64,000 nt of DNA from Virgibacillus_F flavescens (GCF_050574275.1 NZ_CP192260.1:1488001-1552000), one strand, 5' to 3'. Shown: positions 1-8,090, counted from the stretch's first letter. Made by a program: numbers and translations. Notes: generated from the sequence alone by a model not told the origin.

Positions 1-2
1 TT

Positions 3-28
3 ATGCCACTTTTCCGGCATTTTTTTTG
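3..28 (+). terminator. Intrinsic terminator of a gene upstream of the window
   Basis: A short stem ATGCC/GGCAT (3-7 with 16-20) is followed by a run of T. It presumably ends a transcript that begins before the window. The stem is short and its left side may continue beyond the window edge. Confidence 0.45.
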
Positions 29-36
29 AATGTAAG

Positions 37-65
37 TACAAATCTACCTTTATTTCAGGTATACT
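37..65 (+). promoter_or_regulatory. Possible promoter of the satD operon
   Basis: TACAAA (37-42) and TATACT (60-65) are 17 bp apart, so transcription would start near 72, directly at the first of two palindromes. The -35 box is poor; the call rests on the good -10 box, the spacing and the position. Confidence 0.35.
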
Positions 66-72
66 GTAAACA

Positions 73-120
73 ATACCGGATTATCCGGTATATACACCGT
101 TATACTGGATAATCCGGTAT
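73..120. promoter_or_regulatory. Twin 19-bp palindromic operators before satD
   Basis: ATACCGGATTATCCGGTAT (73-91) and ATACTGGATAATCCGGTAT (102-120) are two near-perfect palindromes with centres 29 bp apart. The second abuts the ribosome-binding site of satD. Their symmetry, duplication and location just after the likely transcription start suggest repressor binding. The regulator is unknown; the SatD protein itself ends in a helix-turn-helix-like region and is one candidate. Confidence 0.6.
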
Positions 121-137
121 TGAAGGGGGTTGTGTAA

Positions 138-827
138 ATGGAGAAAAATAATGTGATTCATGCGGTATGCTTTACTGCAGATGTAATCGATTCTAGAAAA
201 AATGGTAAGGAAGCAGTACTTGATGAAATTGCTGTATTGTTAAATGAGAAGCACAGTAAAACATGTCTTACACCATTTACGAAACGGGCAGGTGATGAGA
301 TTTTCGGGGTGGCTTCGACCTTTGCTGATGCGTACATAATTTTGAAAGATCTCTTCCAAATGTCGGAGAAAAAAGGGGTTCCGCTTTATGTTGGAGTGGG
401 TTTAGGGACAGTTAAAGAAGAGAATGTTAAGGATCCCAACACAGTGAATGGCAGTGCCGTCTGGAACGCTGCGGACGCTTTGAAGCTGATTAAGGAAAAC
501 AGTTCCAAGGTGAAAAATTTTAGAAATGATGCTTCAACGTTTCGCTATTTTGTTTATGCAGATGAAGGTGATATTCCACATATGCTTGTGAATTACATGA
601 CTTCTCTCGTATTTGAAAAGATTGAGAAGCGAACTGCAAAACAAGCAGAGGTTATCGAAATCATGGAGTCATTTCCGAGTTTGTCTCTTGAAGCAGTAGG
701 CAATAAAGTTGGCTACCAAAGAAACGCTTCAACAAACATAAGTAAATTGCTGCATCGTGCCGAATACCATGTAGTGCATGGAGCAGAAGTAGAACTAATA
801 AATTTTTTAGCAGGTATGAAAGGATAA
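138..827 (+). CDS. SatD family protein, cyclase-like domain plus C-terminal HTH
   Basis: This 229-residue protein matches the SatD family, whose biochemical role is not established. The N-terminal 120 residues carry a pattern reminiscent of class III nucleotidyl cyclases: an Asp pair after the first strand (D15, D18), a GDEIFGV strand turn (D53, E54), a VGVGLGTV strand (around 85-92) and NGSAVWNAADAL (104-115). Residues from about 165 to the end look like a sigma-region-4 or HTH module. The start ATG has an AAGGGGG site 8 bases upstream and sits directly after two palindromic operators. The next gene encodes a DUF3307 membrane protein, so the two probably form a functional pair. The cyclase relationship is inferred from motif spacing only. 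Confidence 0.75.
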   Translation: MEKNNVIHAVCFTADVIDSRKNGKEAVLDEIAVLLNEKHSKTCLTPFTKRAGDEIFGVASTFADAYIILKDLFQMSEKKGVPLYVGVGLGTVKEENVKDPNTVNGSAVWNAADALKLIKENSSKVKNFRNDASTFRYFVYADEGDIPHMLVNYMTSLVFEKIEKRTAKQAEVIEIMESFPSLSLEAVGNKVGYQRNASTNISKLLHRAEYHVVHGAEVELINFLAGMKG

Positions 828-876
828 ATCCTTTTTTAAGTGCAATTATGGCCAGGCGATAAGCCTGGTTTACTAA
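818..876. repeat. Degenerate copy of the three-hairpin repeat
   Basis: The stretch overlaps the satD stop codon and contains AGGATAAATCCT, AAGTGCAA and a CCAGGCGATAAGCCTGG hairpin. It is a diverged, shortened relative of the elements at 14193, 45321 and 49619. It lies between satD and the DUF3307 gene. Confidence 0.55.
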
Positions 877-897
877 AATTCAAGGCAGGTGCAGGTA

Positions 898-1857
898 ATG
901 ATTAAACTGTTTCTTCTATTAATATTGGCTCATCTGATTGCCGATTTCGTGACGCAGACAAATTATATCAATCGAAACAAGAAAATATTTTCACACGCCT
1001 TTTACAGTAAAGGGTTAATGCTTCACTGTGTCCATCATCTCGTATTATATCTTTCTTTCATTCTCGTACTTTTGGACTGGAAGACTATATTTATACCAAT
1101 GCTTGTTGTAATCATTGTGCTGCATTATTTAGTCGACTTGGCAAAAATAACAATGGAAAAAAGGGTTGTCCAACGGTTGAGTGAAATAGATGAAGACAAG
1201 AAATTTCTGCTGCACGATGTCTTTGAAAAAAGATCTAGCTATTTTATTCTTGACCAGGTTATTCATTTATTGTGCATCTATCTAACACTGATGATCTTTA
1301 ATCTGAGTCCATCCCTTCCGTCGCTTTATCAGATGCTGGTTGTTGACGGACAGGCACTGGATACAGATATAAAAGTCATTGCACTTAGCATTTTAATCGT
1401 GCTGATCACGTTTGGCAGTGGGTATTTCATTGCGGCGCTAATGTCTGATTTTCAGGAGAGTAAAAAGGAAATGGAGATAGCGGCAGCAGTTTCCGTTGAT
1501 AACGAAACGATCGATCAGCTCCGAAAGAACCTTCGTCATGCCAACACGGATTTTGTTATTAACGAGGCATATCGGACCGATAATGAGGATTATACGCTTC
1601 AGCTTCAGTATCAGAAATACAATAATACGAGTAAGAATTCACGTGGCAAATACATCGGAATTTTTGAGCGGATACTAATTGCTGTTTTCATCGTAATCAA
1701 TCAATATAGCGGACTTGCATTATTGATAGCCATGAAAACACTTGCCAGATTCAAACAATTTGAGGATAAGGATTTTGCTGAATACTATTTAATTGGAACA
1801 TTATTAAGTCTAATAATGGGTGTAGGTATTGGTTTAGTAATTAACTGGATTATTTAG
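898..1857 (+). CDS. DUF3307 family integral membrane protein
   Basis: The protein has 319 residues if it starts at the ATG at 898; a GTG nine bases upstream is the alternative. It has hydrophobic segments around residues 1-20, 45-65, 70-85, 120-140 and 160-180 and two at the C-terminus, with a charged cytoplasmic-looking stretch in between. Intramembrane His/Asp residues occur in HLIADF near the N-terminus and HYLVDL around residue 82, a DUF3307 pattern that could bind metal. The family has no proven function. It follows satD closely, separated only by a repeat, so the pair is probably co-transcribed. Confidence 0.7.
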   Translation: MIKLFLLLILAHLIADFVTQTNYINRNKKIFSHAFYSKGLMLHCVHHLVLYLSFILVLLDWKTIFIPMLVVIIVLHYLVDLAKITMEKRVVQRLSEIDEDKKFLLHDVFEKRSSYFILDQVIHLLCIYLTLMIFNLSPSLPSLYQMLVVDGQALDTDIKVIALSILIVLITFGSGYFIAALMSDFQESKKEMEIAAAVSVDNETIDQLRKNLRHANTDFVINEAYRTDNEDYTLQLQYQKYNNTSKNSRGKYIGIFERILIAVFIVINQYSGLALLIAMKTLARFKQFEDKDFAEYYLIGTLLSLIMGVGIGLVINWII

Positions 1858-1929
1858 GCTGTGACAATTGCCCAATCGGTTGCATAAACTGACCATGGAG
1901 AAAACTTATCCGTGGAAGGATGGATTAAA

Positions 1930-3777
1930 TTGTGTGGTATTACAGGTATCATTAACTGGCAGAAAGACTTGCGCTCGGAGCGGGGAATACTAAGAAGAAT
2001 GACAGAAACATTATCGCTGAGAGGGCCAGATGATTCGCACATATGGATGACTTCACATGCAGCCTTTGGTCATAAGCGGCTCGCTGTTGTGGATCTTGAA
2101 GGCGGCATACAGCCCATGAGCAAGTCGTTTAATGGTGCGACGTACACGATTGTTTACAATGGTGAATTATATAATACGGCAGAGCTTCGGAATGACTTGC
2201 GTGCGAAAGGATATCGGTTTCGTACAGATTCAGACACAGAAGTGCTTTTGACCGCTTATATCGAGTGGCGGGAGAATTGTGTTCAATACTTAAATGGTAT
2301 CTATGCGTTTGGGGTCTGGGACGAAGAAAAAGAACAGCTTTTTATGGCACGGGATCGATTGGGTGTAAAGCCGTTATTTTTCCTGGAAGGTGATGGTCGT
2401 TTCTTATTTGGTTCGGAGTTAAAAGCGATCCTGGCACACGATGATGTCCGTCCGGAAATTGGATATGACGGGCTGGCAGAAATTTTTGGATTGGGGCCGT
2501 CGAGAACGCCTGGACATGGCATATTTAAAGGATTTAAGGAATTGAAACCAGCGCATGCGTTAATTTTTTCAAAAGATGGATTACGCGTATGGCGGTACTG
2601 GAATATGGAAAGCAGGCAGCACACGGACAGCTTGGAAGAAACAGCTGATAAGGTCAGACATTTATTTATTGATGCTGTTCAGCGTCAGCTGGTTGCGGAT
2701 GTTCCAGTCTCTACCTTTTTGTCAGGCGGGCTGGACTCGAGTGCGATTACCGCTATCGCGTCTACCTATTTTAAAAATATAGGAAAAGGGAAATTATCCA
2801 CGTTTTCGATTGATTACGAGGGAAATGATAAACACTTCAAGTCGAGCAGCTTCCAGCCTTCCAGTGACAAGGAATGGATTGAGAAAGTCGTCAATTATTG
2901 CGGGACGGATCATCATGATGAAGTGATCAGTGGAGTTAAGCTTGCGGACTTATTAAAAGAAGCGGTTGAGGTGCGTGATCAGCCTGGGATGGCTGATATC
3001 GATTCCTCTTTATTATGGTTTTGCCGGCGGATAAAACAGCACACGACAGTAAGTCTTTCCGGTGAATGTGCAGATGAAATATTCGGAGGGTACCCTTGGT
3101 TTCATGCGCCGTCGACTGACAATACGGACGGATTCCCTTGGATGAAATCATTGGATTCCCGAATTGATTTGCTCCATCCCGAATGGCAAACTAAATTAAA
3201 TTTGAAGTCGTATGTAAGGAACCGTTATCACGAGACGATTAGCGAAACACCTCGGTTAGAAAGCGAAGGTCCAGAAGATGCACGACGCAGGGAGTTATTC
3301 TACTTAAACATGCACTGGTTTATGGCACAACTTCTGGATCGAAAAGATCGCATGAGCATGGGAGCCAGTCTCGAAGTGAGAGTGCCATTCGCTGATCATA
3401 AGCTGGTAGAATACGTTTGGAATATACCGTGGGATATGAAAATGAATGACGGTCGGGAAAAGGGTATCCTGCGAAAAGCGATGGAAGGCTTATTACCAGA
3501 TGACGTCCTGTATCGCAAAAAAAGCCCTTATCCGAAGACGTTTCAACCGGAGTACACCCGACAAGTTGTTGAATGGATGGAAGAAATTCTGGCGGATACG
3601 AGCTCACCTCTATTTCGTTTTATGAAGCGAGAGAAAGTTGAAGCGATCGTAAAAAGTGAAGGAAAAGAATTTACGGAACCGTGGTATGGCCAGTTGATGA
3701 AAGGACCCCAGCTCATTGCGCATTTGTGTCAAATCGACCATTGGCTGCGGGTGTATGATGTGAAGGTTAGTGAGTAA
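1930..3777 (+). CDS. asnO: Asparagine synthase (glutamine-hydrolysing), AsnO type
   Basis: The enzyme makes asparagine from aspartate, glutamine and ATP. I place the start at TTG 1930, because class II glutamine amidotransferases need Cys at position 2 as the N-terminal nucleophile, and TTG is directly followed by TGT (MCGITG). A GGAAGGA site lies just upstream. An in-frame ATG at 1912 would bury the cysteine. The resulting 615 residues agree with B. subtilis AsnO (about 614). The glutaminase domain covers roughly residues 1-200. The ATP-binding SGGLDSS motif is near 266 and SGECADEIFGG near 376. In B. subtilis AsnO is linked to sporulation. It is the third same-strand gene after satD and may be co-transcribed. 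Confidence 0.9.
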   Translation: MCGITGIINWQKDLRSERGILRRMTETLSLRGPDDSHIWMTSHAAFGHKRLAVVDLEGGIQPMSKSFNGATYTIVYNGELYNTAELRNDLRAKGYRFRTDSDTEVLLTAYIEWRENCVQYLNGIYAFGVWDEEKEQLFMARDRLGVKPLFFLEGDGRFLFGSELKAILAHDDVRPEIGYDGLAEIFGLGPSRTPGHGIFKGFKELKPAHALIFSKDGLRVWRYWNMESRQHTDSLEETADKVRHLFIDAVQRQLVADVPVSTFLSGGLDSSAITAIASTYFKNIGKGKLSTFSIDYEGNDKHFKSSSFQPSSDKEWIEKVVNYCGTDHHDEVISGVKLADLLKEAVEVRDQPGMADIDSSLLWFCRRIKQHTTVSLSGECADEIFGGYPWFHAPSTDNTDGFPWMKSLDSRIDLLHPEWQTKLNLKSYVRNRYHETISETPRLESEGPEDARRRELFYLNMHWFMAQLLDRKDRMSMGASLEVRVPFADHKLVEYVWNIPWDMKMNDGREKGILRKAMEGLLPDDVLYRKKSPYPKTFQPEYTRQVVEWMEEILADTSSPLFRFMKREKVEAIVKSEGKEFTEPWYGQLMKGPQLIAHLCQIDHWLRVYDVKVSE

Positions 3778-3868
3778 TACGAATCATTTTTCGCTTAAAA
3801 ATTGCAATTTTTGACAGGAAACTCTACCATATACCTTAAGAAATAAACGAGCGATATGGAGGGTTCCC

Positions 3869-4312
3869 ATGACAAAAGAAAACACGTACAAAGAAAAACT
3901 TGCAAACTTTAATCCGGCGAAAGCTATTAAAGGCAGCCAAAAATATTTCTCTGAAAATAAATTTGGGGCAAAGATGGTTAAATACTCAAAAGAGTTGGGT
4001 ACTAAATTAGCGTATTACAGTTTCCTGCTATACTATGCGTTTAAAAGTCCCAATACACCTAAATCTGCCAAACTAACAATTGCAGGTGCGCTCGGCTATT
4101 TAATATTACCGCTTGATGCAATTCCCGACTTCATCCCACTTGTTGGTTTAACAGATGACAGTGCAGTGATTGTTTATGCGCTGTATCGAATTTATTCCCA
4201 CATTGATGAAGGAATAAAGGTGCAGGCAGACGAAAAAATGAAGAAATACTTCGGTGAAAACTATGATAAGCATGATATCGAAGACAAACTAGTAGTCAAA
4301 GAAGAAGAGTAG
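3869..4312 (+). CDS. YkvA family (DUF1232) small membrane protein
   Basis: This 147-residue protein has a DUF1232 core, with the hallmark LPLDAIPDFIPLVGLTDD around residues 87-104 next to a hydrophobic segment (about 72-90). Family members are small membrane-associated proteins of unknown function. The N-terminus is basic and amphipathic and the C-terminus strongly acidic. The GGAGGGTT ribosome-binding site is clear. The gene stands alone between asnO and the convergent amhX. Confidence 0.8.
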   Translation: MTKENTYKEKLANFNPAKAIKGSQKYFSENKFGAKMVKYSKELGTKLAYYSFLLYYAFKSPNTPKSAKLTIAGALGYLILPLDAIPDFIPLVGLTDDSAVIVYALYRIYSHIDEGIKVQADEKMKKYFGENYDKHDIEDKLVVKEEE

Positions 4313-4313
4313 C

Positions 4314-4343
4314 GGTACCAGGTACGCCCCGGTTTTTGTCGAA
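4314..4343. repeat. GGTACCAGGTACC palindromic repeat, copy 1
   Basis: GGTACCAGGTAC (4314-4325) lies directly behind the ykvA-like stop codon and is followed by the usual right flank (CCCCGGTTTTTGTCGAATAA). It belongs to the 12-copy family that also has a copy beside the RAYT gene at 28.3 kb. Confidence 0.75.
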
Positions 4344-4344
4344 T

Positions 4345-4373
4345 AAAAAAAGCAGCGTGAAACTTCCACGCTA
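4345..4373 (-). terminator. Intrinsic terminator of amhX
   Basis: Read on the minus strand, AGCGTG pairs with CACGCT around a 7-base loop, and a run of T follows. It lies directly downstream of the amhX stop codon. Confidence 0.75.
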
Positions 4374-5501
4374 CTTAATTCCATATGTTTTTAATACGGA
4401 CTGGTACAGCACTTTAACGCCAGTCAGCATGGCAGTTTTATTAAATGTCATCGCCGGATGATGCAGACCAGGTTTAAGGTTGCATCCAAGGCCAACCATC
4501 GTTGCTTTCAGCGATGGTTTTTTCATTGTATAAAAATGGAAGTCATCTCCGCCAGGTGTCACGAGTGGAGGAGAAACCTTTCCGGCGCCAAGTGTATCGG
4601 TAATGGCATGCTTTACAATTCCAATTGCTTCTTTATTCGTTTTTGCAGCGACGACTCCACTGACTTCATCAACAGCAATCGAAATATCATATAACTCACT
4701 AATCGCATTAAAGATTCCCTGTACCTTTTTTTCCAGCAAATCAATTAAATCGTTGGTCTGGGCACGCATGTCCAGAGAAAATGCAGCACTTCCCGGAATG
4801 ATATTAATACTCTTCCCTCCAGCATGAAAGGAAGTCATTTTCACCGTATGAGGAATTCGCGGATCAAGATGAATCTTGTTCATCATGTTCACTAATTGAG
4901 CGCCAATTTCGATTGCATTGTGATTCAGATGCGGGCGAGCGCCATGTGCGTCATGCCCTTTAATGGTAGCGCGGTATTTACGCGTTGCGCCGTGAACGAT
5001 AACAGGGGTCGCGTAGCCCATTTGCGTTTCCTGAGCAGGTCGCAAATGAATCCCGAACAGATAGTCCACGTCATCGATTACGCCTTTTTCCACCATTTTC
5101 AATGCACCAGAGCTTTTTTCTTCAGCAGGCTGAAAAATAAATTTAACTGCTACCTGATCGTGAAGTTCCGGGTTAGCGTGCAGCGCCCATAGCAAACCGA
5201 GGACCATCGACATATGAGCGTCATGGCCGCACGAGTGATTCGCCTGAAATACGCCGTTGACCTCTTGCCAGAGCGCGTCCATATCTGCGCGAATGGCAAC
5301 GACAGGGAGACCTTTTGTGAAATGGCCAAACTCGCCAATAACACCTGTACAGTCGTCGAATGTCGTTACTTTGCAGCCGCTTTCTTTCAATAAATGCGCA
5401 ATGTAGGTAGTGGTGTTTATTTCTTCCCAGCTGATTTCCGCGTTTTCATGAAGATAGGTAAATGTGTCTTGAACTCGTTTATTGATTGTATTCCATTTCA
5501 T
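4371..5501 (-). CDS. amhX: M20 family amidohydrolase, AmhX-like
   Basis: The 376-residue protein belongs to the M20 metallopeptidase/amidohydrolase group (aminoacylase and N-acyl amino acid amidohydrolase relatives). Metal-binding residues are visible in HSCGHDAH (around 88-95) and in the Glu pair of QPAEE. A dimerisation insert with HDAHGARPH follows. The start has an AAGGATGG site. Length and sequence resemble B. subtilis AmhX. The natural substrate is uncertain. The gene is monocistronic and convergent with the ykvA-like gene. Confidence 0.8.
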   Translation of the reverse strand: MKWNTINKRVQDTFTYLHENAEISWEEINTTTYIAHLLKESGCKVTTFDDCTGVIGEFGHFTKGLPVVAIRADMDALWQEVNGVFQANHSCGHDAHMSMVLGLLWALHANPELHDQVAVKFIFQPAEEKSSGALKMVEKGVIDDVDYLFGIHLRPAQETQMGYATPVIVHGATRKYRATIKGHDAHGARPHLNHNAIEIGAQLVNMMNKIHLDPRIPHTVKMTSFHAGGKSINIIPGSAAFSLDMRAQTNDLIDLLEKKVQGIFNAISELYDISIAVDEVSGVVAAKTNKEAIGIVKHAITDTLGAGKVSPPLVTPGGDDFHFYTMKKPSLKATMVGLGCNLKPGLHHPAMTFNKTAMLTGVKVLYQSVLKTYGIK

Positions 5502-5648
5502 GTCTTTCCATCCTTGTTAGTTAATGTACTACTATTATTATACGAAATTCCCGGTATAATAGCTTCAATTATTTTCAGACGTTTAAACTTAGTGATATAC
5601 GGAAACACACTATATATACGAAAATAATCTCAAAGGAGTAGATATAGA

Positions 5649-6293
5649 ATGAAAGTATTAGTAGCAGGAGCAAATGGAACAACAGGACGTTTACTAATTG
5701 AGAATTTGAAAAAAGACGGACATGAAGCATATGCAATGGTTCGAAAAGAAGAACAGAAGTCTGATATGGAAAAACTCGGTGGAATTCCGGTAGTTGCTGA
5801 CCTTGAAAGTGATGTTGGTCATGCGGTGAAAGGAATGGATGTTGTTATGTTTGCAGCAGGATCCGGAAGCAAAACCGGTCCGGATAAAACAACTTCAGTT
5901 GACCGCGATGGTGCAATTAATCTAATGAAGTCTACTGAAAAATTCGGCATCAAGAAATTTGTTATCTTAAGCAGCTTTGGCGCTGGCCGCGAACTTGGCG
6001 AGCCTGAAGAAGGCAACGAAGGTATGCATCATTATTTAAAAATGAAAAAAGAAGCAGATGAATACCTGAAGAGCACAGAACTTGATTACACAATTGTTCG
6101 ACCAGGTGGCCTGACTAATGATGCAAGCACTAGTAAAATTCAAGTCGGCGAAACGGTTGAACGTGGATCTATACCACGTGCAGACGTTGCAAAGACTATG
6201 ATTGCAGCGATCCAGGAACCAAATGCTTACCATAAAGCATTTGAAATGATTTCCGGCGATGTACAAATCGAAGACGCATTGAAGAGTCTGTAA
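5649..6293 (+). CDS. NAD(P)-dependent SDR-type oxidoreductase, YhfK-like
   Basis: This 214-residue Rossmann-fold protein of the atypical SDR/NmrA group starts with the nucleotide-binding motif GANGTTGR (about 7-14). The strand-4 motif VILSSFGA and a YLKMKKEAD helix replace the classical YxxxK. The length matches B. subtilis YhfK, a predicted NAD(P)H-binding protein of unknown substrate. An AAAGGAG site precedes the start. It is a single-gene unit closed by a strong terminator. Confidence 0.8.
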   Translation: MKVLVAGANGTTGRLLIENLKKDGHEAYAMVRKEEQKSDMEKLGGIPVVADLESDVGHAVKGMDVVMFAAGSGSKTGPDKTTSVDRDGAINLMKSTEKFGIKKFVILSSFGAGRELGEPEEGNEGMHHYLKMKKEADEYLKSTELDYTIVRPGGLTNDASTSKIQVGETVERGSIPRADVAKTMIAAIQEPNAYHKAFEMISGDVQIEDALKSL

Positions 6294-6310
6294 ATATAAA
6301 TTATATGAAA

Positions 6311-6344
6311 AAGCTGGATAGTTAACGCTATCCAGCTTTTTTTT
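6311..6344 (+). terminator. Intrinsic terminator of the yhfK-like gene
   Basis: A perfect 11-bp stem, AAGCTGGATAG (6311-6321) with CTATCCAGCTT (6328-6338), is followed by eight T. Confidence 0.95.
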
Positions 6345-6383
6345 GCGCGTTAAGATAGTGTAAATGTAAAATTTCCCTCTATT

Positions 6384-6400
6384 ACAATGATTATCATTGT
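6384..6400. promoter_or_regulatory. Fur-box-like palindrome without an obvious target gene
   Basis: ACAATGATTATCATTGT is symmetric about its central base and contains the TGATTATCA core of Fur operators. The nearest credible downstream gene, a LacI regulator, is 700 bp away beyond other repeats and has its own promoter, so the site looks orphaned. Confidence 0.5.
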
Positions 6401-6456
6401 GGTATCTTTGTAGGCTTTATTAATAGGTGAGTATTTAGATAGGGATTGAGTTGGAT

Positions 6457-6587
6457 ATCGATAAATTTCGTCTCGGGATCGATATTTTTTTTTACGAAAT
6501 CGATAAATTTTTTTTCAAGCGAGAAAAGCTGATTCTGGTCATCGATAAATATAAATGAAGATCGATAAGCTAAGTAACGCCATCGAT
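6457..6587. repeat. Phased ATCGAT array (about 21-bp period)
   Basis: ATCGAT, mostly within ATCGATAA, begins at 6457, 6478, 6499, 6541, 6561 and 6582. Intervals are 21, 21, 42, 20 and 21, so sites recur on the same face of the helix with one slot missing near 6520. Spacer sequences are unrelated and AT-rich. It may be a protein-binding array or the remnant of a heptapeptide-repeat gene. No convincing gene covers it. Confidence 0.7.
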
Positions 6588-6638
6588 AAAAAAGCACTAG
6601 GTAAAAAAAACTTTAAAAAAGCAAGAAAAAACCGGTGA

Positions 6639-6855
6639 GGCCACTGAAAAAGTTACATATAGTACAAAATAGGTGGATCTACCAACGCATCTTCGAATAT
6701 ACTGCGCTTTCCATGGGCGAGTGACGAGCCACCTCGGACTGGCGTCCTTCGGGGTCTCGCCGACCTCTTACTTCCCACAGGAGTCTCCGTATATTCGAGA
6801 TGCTAAGTTAAGGTGAAACGTTAAATTTTTAAAATCCACCACTTTTTCAGTGGCC
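6639..6855. mobile_element. 217-bp MITE-like inverted-repeat element, copy A
   Basis: The ends are a perfect 15-bp inverted repeat, GGCCACTGAAAAAGT (6639-6653) and ACTTTTTCAGTGGCC (6841-6855). Inside lies a second pair of arms, GCATCTTCGAATATAC and GTATATTCGAGATGC, and a GC-rich core with GGAGTC at its right edge. It carries no gene. Related copies lie at 15511, 47542, 56531 and 61614. No target duplication is obvious. Confidence 0.8.
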
Positions 6856-7030
6856 ACGGACCAGTTGGTTTTTTTTATAGAAAATATATCCAAGCAATGG
6901 AAACGGTTCAAAACTCTAATGAGAACGGCAAGGCAGTCGATCCTCCAAAGTATAGTTTTGTGAATTAGACTTTTTTGAAAAAAATTAATGATTATAAAGT
7001 TATTAATTGAAATTAAATTTCAAGGCGTTA

Positions 7031-7059
7031 TTGACAAATATTTACGGTAAATATAAGAT
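7031..7059 (+). promoter_or_regulatory. Promoter of the LacI regulator gene
   Basis: A perfect TTGACA (7031-7036) is followed at 17 bp by TAAGAT (7054-7059). The predicted start region overlaps the palindromic operator at 7063-7078. Confidence 0.65.
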
Positions 7060-7062
7060 AAT

Positions 7063-7078
7063 ATGTAATCGTTTTCAT
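7063..7078. promoter_or_regulatory. LacI/CcpA-type operator before the regulator gene
   Basis: ATGTAATCGTTTTCAT differs by one base from the site at 8992 before the binding-protein genes. Both fit the cre consensus WTGNAANCGNWNNCW and lie just after a -10 box. They are either operators of the encoded LacI protein (autoregulation) or CcpA sites. Confidence 0.65.
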
Positions 7079-7106
7079 AAAATTTTAGCTGGAAGTAGGG
7101 GATCTC

Positions 7107-8090
7107 ATGGCGAACATTCAAGAAGTGGCTCAAAGAGCAGGGGTTTCCGTTGCAACAGTTTCACGCGTTTTCAATAACAGCAGCACAGTTGCAGAAAAAA
7201 CAAGGTTGAAAGTGGAAAAGGCAATAAACGAACTGAATTATGAGCCAAGCGTGTTGGGCCGAAACTTAAGGAATTCAGAAAGCAGACTGCTTCTTGTCTT
7301 AATCCCTAGCATTTCTAACCCCTTTTATTCAGATATCATCAATGGTATTGAAGATACAGCTATTGGCCTTGGCTACAATATCCTCCTTTGTGAGACAGAC
7401 TCAAACCCGGACCGGGAAGCCATCTACTTTAACCTTATTCGAAATCGACTTGCCGACGGGATAATCTCCATGGATCCTTCAGTGAACAAAAAAAAGCTGG
7501 TGGAGCTTTCGAACCAATATCCAATTGTACAGTGCAGTGAGTTTGACGAAGATGCAAATATATCCTATGTGACCATTAACAATGAGCTTGCTGCCTACCA
7601 CGCAGTGAAGCATTTAATAAAAATTGGACAGAAAAAAATTGCGCTGATTAATTCAGATGAAAAATTTCTCTATGCCCGGGAACGCCGGCGAGGTTACGAA
7701 AAAGCAATGCACGAGTTTGGTTTACCCATTAATAACGAATGGATCTATAATACAGATTCGCTCGACTTTGAAGATGGTAAGCGAGCTATGAACGTGCTGC
7801 TTAATTTGAAGGAACGGCCAACAGCAGTTTTTGCTGTTTCCGATATATTGGCTATTGGTGCATTAAAGGAAATTAATAATTCCGGTTTGAAGGTACCGCA
7901 GGATATTGCGCTGATCGGGTTTGATAAAATCGCTTTTTCAAATATGACACATCCTACGTTGACGACGATTGCACAGCCCATGTATCAGATGGGGTGTATT
8001 TCCGCCAATATGATTATAAATAAAATTAAAGGAAAAAAAGTAGAAAGTATTATTCTGGATCATGAATTAATAATTCGTGAATCCACTTAA
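7107..8090 (+). CDS. LacI family transcriptional regulator of the sugar locus
   Basis: This 327-residue regulator has the LacI-type HTH at residues 3-24 (IQEVAQRAGVSVATVSRVFN), a hinge helix near 45-58 and a periplasmic-binding-protein-like sensor domain to the end. A TAGGGGAT site precedes the ATG. It is the first gene of a sugar uptake and oxidation locus and almost certainly controls it. Near-identical palindromes lie before its own gene and before the binding-protein genes. The ligand is unknown. Confidence 0.9.
   Translation: MANIQEVAQRAGVSVATVSRVFNNSSTVAEKTRLKVEKAINELNYEPSVLGRNLRNSESRLLLVLIPSISNPFYSDIINGIEDTAIGLGYNILLCETDSNPDREAIYFNLIRNRLADGIISMDPSVNKKKLVELSNQYPIVQCSEFDEDANISYVTINNELAAYHAVKHLIKIGQKKIALINSDEKFLYARERRRGYEKAMHEFGLPINNEWIYNTDSLDFEDGKRAMNVLLNLKERPTAVFAVSDILAIGALKEINNSGLKVPQDIALIGFDKIAFSNMTHPTLTTIAQPMYQMGCISANMIINKIKGKKVESIILDHELIIREST

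Noticed and set aside
6394..6597. 67-codon minus-strand frame across the ATCGAT array
   Set aside because: No ribosome-binding site, starts with GTG in AT-rich DNA, and the 20-bp interval breaks the repeat frame. Kept only as an alternative explanation of the periodicity.
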